A stretch of DNA of 22,847 bases, from positions 1 to 22,847 of the forward strand of contig CAYPYW010000035.1 in assembly GCA_964415365.1 (NCBI GenBank). Reading direction: 5' to 3'. The stretch's first letter is position 1. Each line of letters opens with the position of its first letter. Origin of the DNA: Hydromicrobium sp964415365 (GTDB lineage: Bacteria; Actinomycetota; Humimicrobiia; Humimicrobiales; Humimicrobiaceae). The notes below the pieces were generated by a model. That model did no database searches and had not been told where the DNA came from. It saw nothing but the letters and a program-made list of their open reading frames with translations. Below, piece by piece: positions 1 to 8,183 of this stretch. Position numbers and translations under genes: made by a program.

Positions 1-2
1 TA

Positions 3-173
3 ATGAGGCAACGTATTAGCTTTCCTTTAGATTTTTATATGAGGCAACAGGTAGGGCATAACTTCAAATATCAATATATTTATAATCCTGAAACTACTAT
101 TCCAACCACATGCATTAACATTACCCATCCAAAATATGGTAAAATAATTCTGAAAAAAAACAAGGAAGTATAA
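3..173 (+). CDS. Unrecognised ORF, probably the 3' end of a gene cut by the window edge
   Basis: An open frame runs from the window edge to a TAA at 171-173. If the ATG at 3 were the start it would encode 56 residues, but the frame may continue leftwards. The peptide is polar and aromatic-rich, ends in a lysine-rich tail, and matches no family I recognise. It stops 2 nt before the mgtC-like start, and the Shine-Dalgarno site of that gene (AAGGAAG, 162-168) lies inside its last codons. That spacing suggests co-transcription and is the main reason to take it as real. Whether it is a small gene or the C-terminus of a larger one cannot be told from this window. Confidence 0.4.
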   Translation: MRQRISFPLDFYMRQQVGHNFKYQYIYNPETTIPTTCINITHPKYGKIILKKNKEV

Positions 174-175
174 AA

Positions 176-874
176 ATGGAATTTACTCAAAAATTTCTAT
201 CAGACGTAAGATTTGATTCACCAACAATCGTGCTTGATATCCTTATACCTTGCATTCTTTCACTGATTTTCGGAGGTATAATAGGTCTCCAGAGAGAAAG
301 AGCCGAAAGACCGGCAGGACTTAGAACTCATGCCCTGGTATGCCTCGGTTCAACAGTATTCACATTAGTATCTTATCTGGGATTCTCATCAATAGGCAGT
401 GTCGATCCAAGCAGAATAGCTGCAGGTATTGTCACCGGCATTGGTTTTATAGGTGCAGGAGCTATTTTTAAGCAGGGTCCTCTTATAAAAGGAGTAACTA
501 CTGCCGCCAGTATATGGATAGTTGCTTCTATTGGTATGGCACTGGGTGTTAAATTATATTATCTTGCCATACTGGTAACCATTCTGGGGTTCTTGACTTT
601 GAGTATTCTAAAATATATCGAAGATAGATTACTTAAACTTCCGAATTATCTAGTAAAAATAACTACCCCGGAAAATTTCACAGATCTGGATAAGATAATA
701 AATCTGCTTGAAAAAATGTCCGTGAGTATAAAAAGCAAGAAATATAAACTTGATAGTGTTAATAACAAAAAGATATTTACAATAAACCTGCACAGTAGAG
801 ATTCCGAATTTTCTACAAAAATTATTAAAGAAATGAGCAAATTCAAAGAAGTCGAAGAAATAACTATTAACTGA
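176..874 (+). CDS. MgtC/SapB family membrane protein
   Basis: This 232-residue protein resembles the MgtC/SapB family, inner-membrane proteins linked to survival in low magnesium and to acid tolerance. The N-terminal part has several hydrophobic segments and family hallmarks: a GGIIGLQRE stretch near residue 34, a RPAGLRTH motif near 46, and a glycine-rich GIGFIGAGAIF segment near 90 followed by GVTTAASIW. The last 75 or so residues are soluble and charged, like the ACT-like C-terminal domain of many MgtC homologues. The start is ATG with AAGGAAG 7 nt upstream. The next gene begins 3 nt after the stop, so the two are probably one transcript. The exact transported or sensed substrate is not established for the family. 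Confidence 0.9.
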   Translation: MEFTQKFLSDVRFDSPTIVLDILIPCILSLIFGGIIGLQRERAERPAGLRTHALVCLGSTVFTLVSYLGFSSIGSVDPSRIAAGIVTGIGFIGAGAIFKQGPLIKGVTTAASIWIVASIGMALGVKLYYLAILVTILGFLTLSILKYIEDRLLKLPNYLVKITTPENFTDLDKIINLLEKMSVSIKSKKYKLDSVNNKKIFTINLHSRDSEFSTKIIKEMSKFKEVEEITIN

Positions 875-877
875 TAC

Positions 878-1336
878 ATGAAATTTATAGCAGACATAAT
901 GGTAGGAAAACTCGCTAAATATCTGCGTATGGCAGGTCATGATGTTGTATATATAAACACTGCAAGTGATGACGAAATAATAAAAATAGCCGGAGAAACC
1001 GGCAGAATCGTTTTAACCAGAGATTCCTTAATGCTTACCAGAAAAGAATTCAAGAATGGAACCATAAAATACCTGTATATTAGAGATGAGAAACTTAAAA
1101 ACCAGCTAGAACAAATCAAATCAGACCTGAAAATTTCCCTGGAACCTAATCTTATAAGATGTATCGAATGCAATCATAAACTCATAGAGATGGAAAAGGA
1201 AGAGATTAAAAGCAAAATACCGCCCTATGTATACAGAACCCAGCAAAACTTTCTTTATTGTAAAAAGTGTGACAAATACTACTGGAGAGGGACACACTAT
1301 CAGAATATTAAAAATACTTTTCTAAATATTGAGTAG
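878..1336 (+). CDS. Mut7-C RNase domain protein with zinc ribbon
   Basis: This 152-residue protein has the layout of the Mut7-C (DUF82) family, a PIN-like fold fused to a zinc ribbon. The N-terminus shows the conserved start FIAD (D6), then GKLAKYLRMAGHD (10-22) and TRD (47-49), matching the acidic residues of PIN-like nucleases. The C-terminal ribbon has Cys pairs C95-x2-C98 and C128-x2-C131, followed by YWRGTH (135-140), a family signature. Full length for the family. It lies 3 nt downstream of the MgtC-like gene. RNA cleavage is inferred from the fold; the cellular target is unknown. Confidence 0.9.
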   Translation: MKFIADIMVGKLAKYLRMAGHDVVYINTASDDEIIKIAGETGRIVLTRDSLMLTRKEFKNGTIKYLYIRDEKLKNQLEQIKSDLKISLEPNLIRCIECNHKLIEMEKEEIKSKIPPYVYRTQQNFLYCKKCDKYYWRGTHYQNIKNTFLNIE

Positions 1337-1342
1337 CAAGGT

Positions 1343-1367
1343 AAATTCAACTTTAGTAGAATTTTTT
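1343..1367 (+). terminator. Weak AT-rich hairpin with T-run, possible terminator
   Basis: Just after the Mut7-C gene stop, AAATTC (1343-1348) and GAATTT (1359-1364) can pair across a 10-nt loop and are followed by further Ts. The stem is only 6 bp and AT-rich, so termination would be weak at best. Confidence 0.25.
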
Positions 1368-1453
1368 ATATTTAACCTCTATAATTCATACTGTAAAGAA
1401 ACATCTGTAAATTACAACTAGCAATAATGTTTTTAACATTTGAAGAAGTAAAA

Positions 1454-2266
1454 ATGGCTACTAATCTAACAAAAAAAATATCTGATTTTTTCTACATTAT
1501 TCCAGCGATGTTATTTATAAATTTTTATAGACTTTTCACCAGAACCAGGGTCTTTAATACCAAAAGGCTGCCTAGGAATAAATCAGTAATACTGGCTATA
1601 AATCATACTGCAGATGCCGATCCTATAATACTCCTGGCCGCAATCAAAAGAAAAATATGTTTCATTGCAGAAAGCGAAAATTTTGGCAACTGGCTTACCA
1701 ATTTTTTTATGAGAAAATTTGCAAACTGCGTACCTGTATTTAAGGAGCAACTCTCAAAAAACGTCGAAAGCTTTAAGGAGCTTTTCAAAATTTCCAAAGG
1801 CAGGAATGTCTTCTTTGGAATATTTCCGGAAGGTATGCTTAACAAAAAAAATGGTTTCAAAAAATTCCAAAAAGGTACTGCTTATTTCAGCTTTAAAACA
1901 AAATTACCCATAATCCCTATTTATATGCACAATACAAACAAAGGGCCTGAAAGTAATAGGTGGATATGGACCAACAGGATAACCAGAGGGATAATCTCCC
2001 TTATTATGAATGCTTACAGAAGAATAAATATTTTCATCGGGGAACCAATTAATCCTATCGCTGAAAACATTTTAGAGGAATTTAAGGATTTTACTAAACC
2101 GGGAGCATATAAGAAGATTATCAACAATATTAATGACGCACTCGAAGAGGAATTTCTGGAACTCAAGAGCGAAGCCGATAATTTATTCGGCACTGAAGAG
2201 GAAGAGACTTCCGGTACCAATCTCTTAGACGATTTTACCGAGACCCCAAAGAAACTAAATTCTTAA
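1454..2266 (+). CDS. PlsC-type 1-acyl-glycerol-3-phosphate acyltransferase family protein
   Basis: A 270-residue acyltransferase of the PlsC/LPLAT family, which transfers an acyl chain to lysophosphatidate or a related acceptor at the membrane during phospholipid synthesis. Catalytic motif I is H51-x4-D56 (NHTADAD), and the substrate-binding FPEG block is at 124-127, followed by a lysine-rich GTAYF stretch and PIIPIY. A hydrophobic segment near the N-terminus suits membrane association. An ATG at 1427 is also in frame, but it has no Shine-Dalgarno site, while the ATG at 1454 has GAAGAAG a few bases upstream. The last 40 residues are acidic and variable. Acceptor and acyl specificity cannot be read from the sequence. 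Confidence 0.85.
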   Translation: MATNLTKKISDFFYIIPAMLFINFYRLFTRTRVFNTKRLPRNKSVILAINHTADADPIILLAAIKRKICFIAESENFGNWLTNFFMRKFANCVPVFKEQLSKNVESFKELFKISKGRNVFFGIFPEGMLNKKNGFKKFQKGTAYFSFKTKLPIIPIYMHNTNKGPESNRWIWTNRITRGIISLIMNAYRRINIFIGEPINPIAENILEEFKDFTKPGAYKKIINNINDALEEEFLELKSEADNLFGTEEEETSGTNLLDDFTETPKKLNS

Positions 2267-2376
2267 CCAGACTTTTTCTTTTTATTTTTACTAATCTAAA
2301 AACTGTTAAAAGACATCTCTCTTCAAATAAAAGATAGTAGTCAAAAAAGATATATAATAAAAATTCTTATTGCTTA

Positions 2377-2404
2377 TTGACAAACGGTATTTCCGTATTA
2401 CAAT
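2377..2404 (+). promoter_or_regulatory. Sigma70-type promoter of the AbrB/PIN toxin-antitoxin operon
   Basis: TTGACA (2377-2382) and TACAAT (2399-2404) are separated by 16 bp and sit about 45 bp upstream of the antitoxin start. The -35 box is perfect and the -10 box matches in five of six positions. The promoter overlaps the inverted repeats at 2384-2421. Confidence 0.65.
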
Positions 2405-2421
2405 AAATATGTATTACGGAT
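2384..2421. promoter_or_regulatory. Candidate AbrB-type operator: overlapping inverted repeats
   Basis: ACGG (2384-2387) pairs with CCGT (2393-2396) across TATTT. TTCCGTATTAC (2391-2401) matches the inverse of GTATTACGGAT (2411-2421) at 9 of 11 positions across a 9-bp spacer. The repeats span the promoter spacer, -10 box and start site, as expected for autoregulation by the AbrB/MazE-like antitoxin encoded directly downstream. Confidence 0.45.
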
Positions 2422-2446
2422 AATCTGATAAAAGGAGGTACGAAGA

Positions 2447-2737
2447 TTGGCCGGGCAAGAAAAACTTTTAACCAAAATCGTTAAGCCGCTATCCAGAGGG
2501 CAGATTACTATTCCTATAGAGTTCCGCAAAAAGCTTGGAATAGGATCCAACACTATTCTAAATCTTTCTCTAAAAGGAAATAAAATAGAGATTACACCTG
2601 CCATGGTCAGGGAATTTAACGAGGAAGAGTTGAGAGAATATACTGATAAGGAAATTTCACAATTTCTACAAGATGATAAGATAGATAAAAATACCGCACG
2701 AATTGTAAAAAAACTTCTTTCCGAAGGGAAATTATAA
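2447..2737 (+). CDS. AbrB/MazE-like antitoxin (SpoVT-AbrB domain)
   Basis: A 96-residue protein with a swapped-hairpin AbrB domain at about residues 8-50: LSRGQITIPIEFRKKLGIG, then NTILNLSLKGNKIEITP. These small DNA-binding proteins act as antitoxins, bind the toxin through a C-terminal tail and repress their own promoter. Here the C-terminal half is acidic and helical (EFNEEELREYTDKE), which suits toxin binding. There is no ATG. A TTG at 2447 with a near-perfect AAAGGAGGT (2431-2439) 7 nt upstream is the clear start. The PIN toxin gene follows after 1 nt. Confidence 0.88.
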   Translation: MAGQEKLLTKIVKPLSRGQITIPIEFRKKLGIGSNTILNLSLKGNKIEITPAMVREFNEEELREYTDKEISQFLQDDKIDKNTARIVKKLLSEGKL

Positions 2738-2738
2738 T

Positions 2739-3182
2739 ATGTCCGGGAAGAAAAGGGTTTTTTTAGATACTTCTGTCTTTATCGCTGCCGCAGGGTCTGA
2801 AAGTGGCGGTTCTTCTTTAATTTTGAAAGTCTTTAGCGGAATTAAATTTTCTGCAGTTACAACACGAAGAATTCTTTTAGAAGCTCAAAGAAATATACGA
2901 AGAAAGTTATCTTCTGAAGCTCTTATACGCTTTTATAAAGAAATAGCCAATCTTAACCCAGAGATTATTAAACCACCAACTAAAGGAGAGTTAAACCGAT
3001 ATAATGATATTATTGCTCCTAAAGATCGCTATGTGCTTACGAGTGCCCTGGAAGGAAAAGCTGCTTTCCTTATTACCCTGGATCGAAAGCATTTTAAAAC
3101 AGAAGCTATAAGGAAAGCAAACCTGCCGATAACTATAATGACTCCTAAAGAGTTCTTGGAGTTGGTAAAAAATAAACCCTAG
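2739..3182 (+). CDS. PIN domain toxin, partner of the AbrB-like antitoxin
   Basis: A 147-residue PIN-domain protein, the expected VapC-like ribonuclease toxin of the pair. The acidic residues that bind metal are visible as D10 (FLDTSVFI), E48 (LLEAQRNI), D96 (PKDRYVLTSA) and D115 (LITLDRKHF). The C-terminus carries PITIMTPKEFLE, common in this PIN subgroup. It starts 1 nt after the antitoxin stop, so translation is coupled. It converges with the methyltransferase gene, 8 bp beyond its stop. VapC toxins usually cut tRNA or rRNA; the target here is unknown. Confidence 0.87.
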   Translation: MSGKKRVFLDTSVFIAAAGSESGGSSLILKVFSGIKFSAVTTRRILLEAQRNIRRKLSSEALIRFYKEIANLNPEIIKPPTKGELNRYNDIIAPKDRYVLTSALEGKAAFLITLDRKHFKTEAIRKANLPITIMTPKEFLELVKNKP

Positions 3183-3190
3183 GCCATTTT

Positions 3191-4156
3191 TCATTTTTCA
3201 CGTACTGAAAATAGGCTGCTCTGCATCCCGCTTGTTACTACTTTTTTTACTGTTTTACCACTCTTATGAATTAAATATATTTCTCCCTTTTCCAACTCTA
3301 ATGGATTCTGTGGTATAAAAAATATATCCTTAATCTTTCCCCAATCTTTGTCTCTTACTGTTACTATATTATCGAGGAAAATACTAACGTTGCAACCATT
3401 TATTATTACGGGTTCTTCGGTCTCTAATTTTTTATTTGTTAGCTCTACATACTTGGGGTCAATATCAATACCTATAAAGTTCCTTCCCAATCTTTTAGCA
3501 GCAATTACAGTTGTACCCGTCCCAACAAATGGATCGAGTACAATATCTCCAACGTCACTACTCATAAGTAATAACCTTTCAAGTAGATGGACTGGTAATT
3601 GACATGGATGCTCATCTCTCCTTTTTTTGTGCCTAATTCTATGAATATCAGTCCATACATCAGATATAAGAGGACCAAATTTATGCATTTGAGCTTTTTT
3701 ACCACCATAGTCTTGTAAAATGTAATGACAAACTCTACAACGCTTATGCAACATCCTAATATCATAAAACTTAAATTTTTCAGATTTCACATAATATAAT
3801 ATTCCATAGTGATTAGGCAAAAGAGTTTTGCCAAGAGGAGAACCCATTGCATTCCAAACAATCCAGTGGCGAAACGTTGCAATTTCATTTAGATATGAAC
3901 CGAAATAAATTAGCCATTTGGGGATATTATGAACAAAAATTGAACCTGTTGGTTTTGTGATACGAACCATTTCATGAAGCCACTCTTTACACCATAAGAG
4001 GTATTTCTTAACTTCTTGTTTATCATAATAACTATTGTATTTCTTTTTAAGGTTAAATGGTGGATCCGCAAAGGTAACATCTATACTATCATTTGGGATT
4101 TGATACATTATCTCAATAGCATCTCCCAATATTGCTCTATTAATAAAGTCCTTCAT
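3191..4156 (-). CDS. DNA methyltransferase, beta-type order (DPPF then FxGxG)
   Basis: An amino-methylating DNA methyltransferase (N6-adenine or N4-cytosine) of 321 residues. Catalytic motif IV, DPPF (31-34), comes before the SAM-binding block LDPFVGTGTTVIAAKRLGRNFIGID in the C-terminal half, the beta-class order. Between them lie two cysteines (RCRVCHY), DYGGKK, SDVWTDIHRIRHKKRRDEHPCQLP, a run typical of this family. I chose the ATG at 4156 because it overlaps the upstream stop as ATGA and has GGGGAG 10 nt before it. An in-frame ATG at 4174 would add six residues. It is last in the four-gene defence operon. It probably protects one strand of the site cut by the cluster's nuclease. Confidence 0.9.
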   Translation of the reverse strand: MKDFINRAILGDAIEIMYQIPNDSIDVTFADPPFNLKKKYNSYYDKQEVKKYLLWCKEWLHEMVRITKPTGSIFVHNIPKWLIYFGSYLNEIATFRHWIVWNAMGSPLGKTLLPNHYGILYYVKSEKFKFYDIRMLHKRCRVCHYILQDYGGKKAQMHKFGPLISDVWTDIHRIRHKKRRDEHPCQLPVHLLERLLLMSSDVGDIVLDPFVGTGTTVIAAKRLGRNFIGIDIDPKYVELTNKKLETEEPVIINGCNVSIFLDNIVTVRDKDWGKIKDIFFIPQNPLELEKGEIYLIHKSGKTVKKVVTSGMQSSLFSVREK

Positions 4157-5811
4157 CTTATATCTACTCCCCATATCTTAATAGCTTTTTCAGCAAATTC
4201 TTTTTGCCTTTCTTCAATTTCTATTGGTCTCCACGTATTAAACTTAAACAATTCTTTTGTAATTACTATTTCAGATTGTTTATATGTTTGCTTCTTAGAA
4301 GAAAATTTTCCATTCCCTATATAAGCATTCATTTTTGTATCTAAAAGGGTTAAGTTCCCTATTCTTCGATAATATGTTTTAAGTGTATTCTCATTAAAAT
4401 CTGGCCAGTCTTTCATTAGATTTGTGGGATTTTCTGGTAAGATATGCTCTAAATTCACTTTCTCCAGATTTCTCGAAGGTAATAATTCTCCTGTCAGTCT
4501 ATACGATTCTTCCAATTTCCGGAGATAATAACGAGCAATATAAGTCTTAGAGACTGAAGCAATTTCGAAAGCTTTTTTAAATTGTTCATCAGTAGGAATC
4601 AATTTTCTTATCGATTCTTTTAATCCCATTGCGTTGTTAATATTTCCTTCATTTATCATCTTAGCTTGATTCGAAAATTCTTTTTCTAGAGTTCCTGCAC
4701 CAATTACTCCAGTAATTAAATTCCTTACAGACCACGAAGTGATTAATCCTAGGGCTTTTCCCACTTCTTCTTTACTGGAGAATCTCTCCAGAATCGCAAG
4801 CAGTAATGGTCTATTTTGGATCAACCCTAATTCCCTAAGTTCACTTATAAATATAGAGCAATCAGTTGGATAATCTTTCCACAAGTTATGATTTGGATTC
4901 AAGAGAGCCAAATATATATCTGTATTTCTTTCAATATTAGTAAGGAAAGTAATAGTATGATTTTTATTCCTGACTTTACTTTTTATATCTTTAAACAACC
5001 CCTTCTCTCTAACTAATCCATTTTTTGATGACCAATAATATCTAATGTAATGTAAAATCTCTTCTTCTTTCTCTGCACTCTCAATTGCACCTGTAAATCT
5101 TGCCCATCTCTCTTGTGCCTCTGCTAATTTATCATCTGACTTGTTAAACAAGTAATTTTTAATTAAATCTGTTTGTGATAAAACTAATCCTCTATCATTG
5201 AGCGTTTCAAATATAGTAAAAGCATTAACATCATCAGATACTATAACCACAATGATTTTTAGATTCTTACTTATAAAATCAATGAAATCAAAAATTCCAT
5301 TTAATTTTTCATTATCATATTTATTTTTTACAAAGGATTTTGTATACTCGTATGCTTTCAAAATCCGTTTATGTGATTCTTTAGTCGGCGTCATATTAAC
5401 TTCATTTTCAATAATTCTTTTTACATAAAACTCATTATCCATATTATTTAACGTAAGTTTCTGCTTTCTATCCTCATCCCTCAAGCTTTCTTTCCGTAGG
5501 TAAGTAGCCTCGATATATCTTGATTTATCAACGTCGTTTTTCTCTTTTAGCAAATCCCTTAAAGCAGCAAAAAATATATTTATAGAAGCTAATCGTTGTT
5601 GACCATCTACAATTTCTAAGTAGTCCCCTTTATCAGTAACTACAATTGTTCCAATAAAATAATCTTCAGGATATGAGTTTTTAATGTCTTCAAACAAATC
5701 TTGTACGTTTGAATCCTCCCACATATAAGACCTTTGGTAGGGAGGAACTCTTAAAAAATTATCCTCAATAAAATGACCTGCGCTATCTTGTTTAAAATCT
5801 ATCTTTGCCAA
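4153..5811 (-). CDS. DUF262-DUF1524 (GmrSD-like) protein
   Basis: A 552-residue single-chain protein with an N-terminal DUF262 and a C-terminal DUF1524 domain, the layout of GmrS-GmrD fusions and related phage-defence enzymes. In DUF262 the motifs are PPYQRSYMWE (23-32) and DGQQR (69-73), a ParB-like nucleotide-hydrolysing site. In DUF1524 the HNH-like nuclease motif is LEHILP (H456), GNLTLL (N486), N495, and FSSKKQTY. All key residues are present, so it looks active. It starts 1 nt after the restriction-enzyme stop and overlaps the next methyltransferase by 4 nt, so it is expressed as part of the R-M unit. GmrSD-type enzymes classically cut modified phage DNA. Here it may add a modification-dependent arm or assist the restriction enzyme; that is inference. 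Confidence 0.88.
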   Translation of the reverse strand: MAKIDFKQDSAGHFIEDNFLRVPPYQRSYMWEDSNVQDLFEDIKNSYPEDYFIGTIVVTDKGDYLEIVDGQQRLASINIFFAALRDLLKEKNDVDKSRYIEATYLRKESLRDEDRKQKLTLNNMDNEFYVKRIIENEVNMTPTKESHKRILKAYEYTKSFVKNKYDNEKLNGIFDFIDFISKNLKIIVVIVSDDVNAFTIFETLNDRGLVLSQTDLIKNYLFNKSDDKLAEAQERWARFTGAIESAEKEEEILHYIRYYWSSKNGLVREKGLFKDIKSKVRNKNHTITFLTNIERNTDIYLALLNPNHNLWKDYPTDCSIFISELRELGLIQNRPLLLAILERFSSKEEVGKALGLITSWSVRNLITGVIGAGTLEKEFSNQAKMINEGNINNAMGLKESIRKLIPTDEQFKKAFEIASVSKTYIARYYLRKLEESYRLTGELLPSRNLEKVNLEHILPENPTNLMKDWPDFNENTLKTYYRRIGNLTLLDTKMNAYIGNGKFSSKKQTYKQSEIVITKELFKFNTWRPIEIEERQKEFAEKAIKIWGVDIR

Positions 5812-5812
5812 T

Positions 5813-6781
5813 TCACTTATCCTTAACTAAATCTAACAATAATTTCTTAAATCGCCCTTGTTCATCTTCACTAAAAGTAAAAACAAAATCATATACTTCA
5901 ACCATCCGTCTCAAATCCCCTCTTCTAACATACCAGCCAATACCATCCACAAAACCGATAAAGAATACTCCTGGATAGTTTTTCTTTAAGTATTCCCCTA
6001 CAGTCTTTTCTGTTTTGGCCTTATCTCCCATCCCAGAAGCAGTTGTCACCGAGTAGGAACACTCAATTATTACCTTCGGAGATGTTTTATTCGGGATAAT
6101 AAAGTCCATTGTTCTTGGAATATTACCTGCTATAGGAATTTTAAACCTACCTCTCTCAAAGGATAAGTTCATTTCAGCAAGAATTTCTTCAACCACAATC
6201 TCAGGGTTGCCTTCTTTACCAGCCTTATATGCACCTTTTGTTTTATATCTAATAATCGTATCAACGAGAGATTCGAGCGAGAAACTATACTTATTTATAT
6301 CTAATTTTTTAAATTCAAATAAAGGTAAAACCTTTCCAATTATTGGTAGAGTGGACCCTTTAAAGAATAAATTCACTATTCCTTCTGCAAAGCTTTTATT
6401 TGATTTTATTAAAGACTTGATTTTATTTAAAGTCCATTCAGTTGTGAAGTCTTCTGATGGCCATGTCTCTCTATTAACTGATTTCGATAAAAGCTTATCA
6501 TCAGAAACTCTAATAAATGTTACCAACCTTTGCAGACTCTCTTTTGAAAAACCTGTAATTGTTAAAATCGCATCTATGCCATTCTCTACACTTGTGATAT
6601 GTTCAAGTAAAGTTGATTCCTTAAGGCCATTCGTCTTTATTTTATTCTTCAAAAGGAATATGTTTTGTGCAATAGATGTAATTTGCCCTTCGTAATATTC
6701 TTCATATTTTTGATTGAAAAAGTAAAAGGTGTTTTTGGATATGACTGTATCGAATTTTTCTTCTTTAGATTGATATTTCAT
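5813..6781 (-). CDS. Putative type II restriction endonuclease, PD-(D/E)XK-like
   Basis: A 322-residue protein I cannot assign to a named enzyme. The C-terminal third looks like a PD-(D/E)XK nuclease core: E199/E200 in a helix, then MDFIIP (D226), PKVIIECSY (E240) and a glycine/lysine patch (GMGDKAKTEKT) resembling that after the active-site strand in DpnII-like enzymes. The usual lysine of E-X-K is replaced by serine (E240-C-S242); a nearby lysine such as K254 might serve. The N-terminal two thirds is helical and probably binds DNA. It lies 2 nt after one methyltransferase and 1 nt before the DUF262 gene, the position expected for the nuclease of an R-M system. Context carries much of this call. 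Confidence 0.65.
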   Translation of the reverse strand: MKYQSKEEKFDTVISKNTFYFFNQKYEEYYEGQITSIAQNIFLLKNKIKTNGLKESTLLEHITSVENGIDAILTITGFSKESLQRLVTFIRVSDDKLLSKSVNRETWPSEDFTTEWTLNKIKSLIKSNKSFAEGIVNLFFKGSTLPIIGKVLPLFEFKKLDINKYSFSLESLVDTIIRYKTKGAYKAGKEGNPEIVVEEILAEMNLSFERGRFKIPIAGNIPRTMDFIIPNKTSPKVIIECSYSVTTASGMGDKAKTEKTVGEYLKKNYPGVFFIGFVDGIGWYVRRGDLRRMVEVYDFVFTFSEDEQGRFKKLLLDLVKDK

Positions 6782-6783
6782 CT

Positions 6784-8082
6784 CTACATCTTCCTTAAGA
6801 ACAAAATATATTCATCCCTCATTGTATTTCTAATACCTTTTATAGGTTTAATAATTTTTTGATCTAGTACAAATGAATGTTTCATTGCCATCTCTTCGAT
6901 TTTAGTTTCCAACCGTATTCCACCTGTTTGAATATCATTTGTACCTATTATAATCACTGCATATTTCCCAAATTTTAAAACCCTTCCCAACTCAGATAAA
7001 ACTCTGTCCATATCATAAAAATAATTGGCAAGTTTCTCTCTTCTAGTTTTTCCTTTCAGACCTATCATTTCATCTTTGAGTCTCGATACATTATATCCTA
7101 AATAGTCTAATTGCGGATGGTCATTTTCTGCATAATCAATAGCAAATGAATAAGGAGGAGAAGTAATAACAGAATCTATTGAGTTATTTTCCAAAGGAAG
7201 ATTCCTTGCATCACCAATTTCTACCTTTGCTTCGCCAATATCTAGGGTAAGTTTATCCCTTGCCTGAATAAATGAGCTTATTTGCCCTACATACCTTTTA
7301 AGAACCAATGGGAAAAGGGCATCTATACTCTTTAAACATCTCCTTGCATAACCCATAGCATCTAAAAAAGCAAGCAAAGTTATTGCTTTACCTATCTTAA
7401 AATCACCATGATACGAGAAATTTTCAGGTAATTTTCCATTGTGTATCAAAGCCCTATAGTCCTTATGCATATTATGAAGTATTGAAGACAAACAAGAACT
7501 GTTAACTTTTAATGCTTCGTGCTTTACCTTGCTCATTAACACACAAAATGGACTTTTTTCAATACCAATAGAGTCAATTCCCATTATACCAGCTTCTATA
7601 CACAAAGTACCACTTCCACACATTGGGTCAAGTACAACCTCCCCAGGTCGAATATTAAGAATATTCAGTAATCCTTTAACAAGTTGTGGATGAAATTTTC
7701 CCCTGTACGGGAAAAGCCCATGTGTAGCGTAACCAGTTGAAAAATTCCCCTCTTTAAAATATGATTTTGTTATTTCTGATCTACCTTCCCAAATTAAATG
7801 ACTATTATTAGAACATATTTTGTAGTGATAAGTTAACTCACCCTCCACACTCTTAAAGAATGCACCTCTTCTTATAATTTCATTTTTTGTAAGAAACTTT
7901 TGTTCATACAGCGCAAACTCCAATTCAAAAAGTTCAGATATATTAGGCAGCAACTCATATCCTTCTGGAAATAAGAGTGATGGGATTTTCGGTAAATCTG
8001 AGATCAAACTAATTTCTGAGAGTTGCTCAACCTTCTTATCTAAACTAAAAGACCTTTTTGTATTTATACCTTTTTCCACCAT
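6784..8082 (-). CDS. DNA methyltransferase with SAM motif before TSPPY
   Basis: A 432-residue amino-methyltransferase acting on DNA. The SAM-binding block LDPMCGSGTLCIEAG (151-165) precedes catalytic motif IV, TSPPY (307-311), so the motif order is opposite to that of the second methyltransferase in the cluster. FPYRGKFHPQLVKGLLN (about 124-140), just before motif I, is typical of SPPY-type methylases related to COG1041/TRM11-like proteins. Serine in SPPY often indicates N4-cytosine methylation, but this is not decisive. It is first in the four-gene operon, about 95 nt behind a plausible promoter. Two methyltransferases of different class beside one nuclease suggest an asymmetric recognition sequence with one enzyme per strand. 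A structural-RNA methylase is less likely given the context. Confidence 0.85.
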   Translation of the reverse strand: MVEKGINTKRSFSLDKKVEQLSEISLISDLPKIPSLLFPEGYELLPNISELFELEFALYEQKFLTKNEIIRRGAFFKSVEGELTYHYKICSNNSHLIWEGRSEITKSYFKEGNFSTGYATHGLFPYRGKFHPQLVKGLLNILNIRPGEVVLDPMCGSGTLCIEAGIMGIDSIGIEKSPFCVLMSKVKHEALKVNSSCLSSILHNMHKDYRALIHNGKLPENFSYHGDFKIGKAITLLAFLDAMGYARRCLKSIDALFPLVLKRYVGQISSFIQARDKLTLDIGEAKVEIGDARNLPLENNSIDSVITSPPYSFAIDYAENDHPQLDYLGYNVSRLKDEMIGLKGKTRREKLANYFYDMDRVLSELGRVLKFGKYAVIIIGTNDIQTGGIRLETKIEEMAMKHSFVLDQKIIKPIKGIRNTMRDEYILFLRKM

Positions 8083-8183
8083 ATTTTTAATTCTTAAATT
8101 ACTGTTCTATACAAATCAAAATAACTAAACTACGCTTCTCTAGTACTTAATTCTCATACTATTCCAAATACCTTATATTCAAC

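Noticed and set aside
6207..6695. 162-residue plus-strand open frame
   Set aside because: Antisense shadow of the restriction-enzyme candidate; composition is Ser/Phe/Leu-rich as expected for a shadow.
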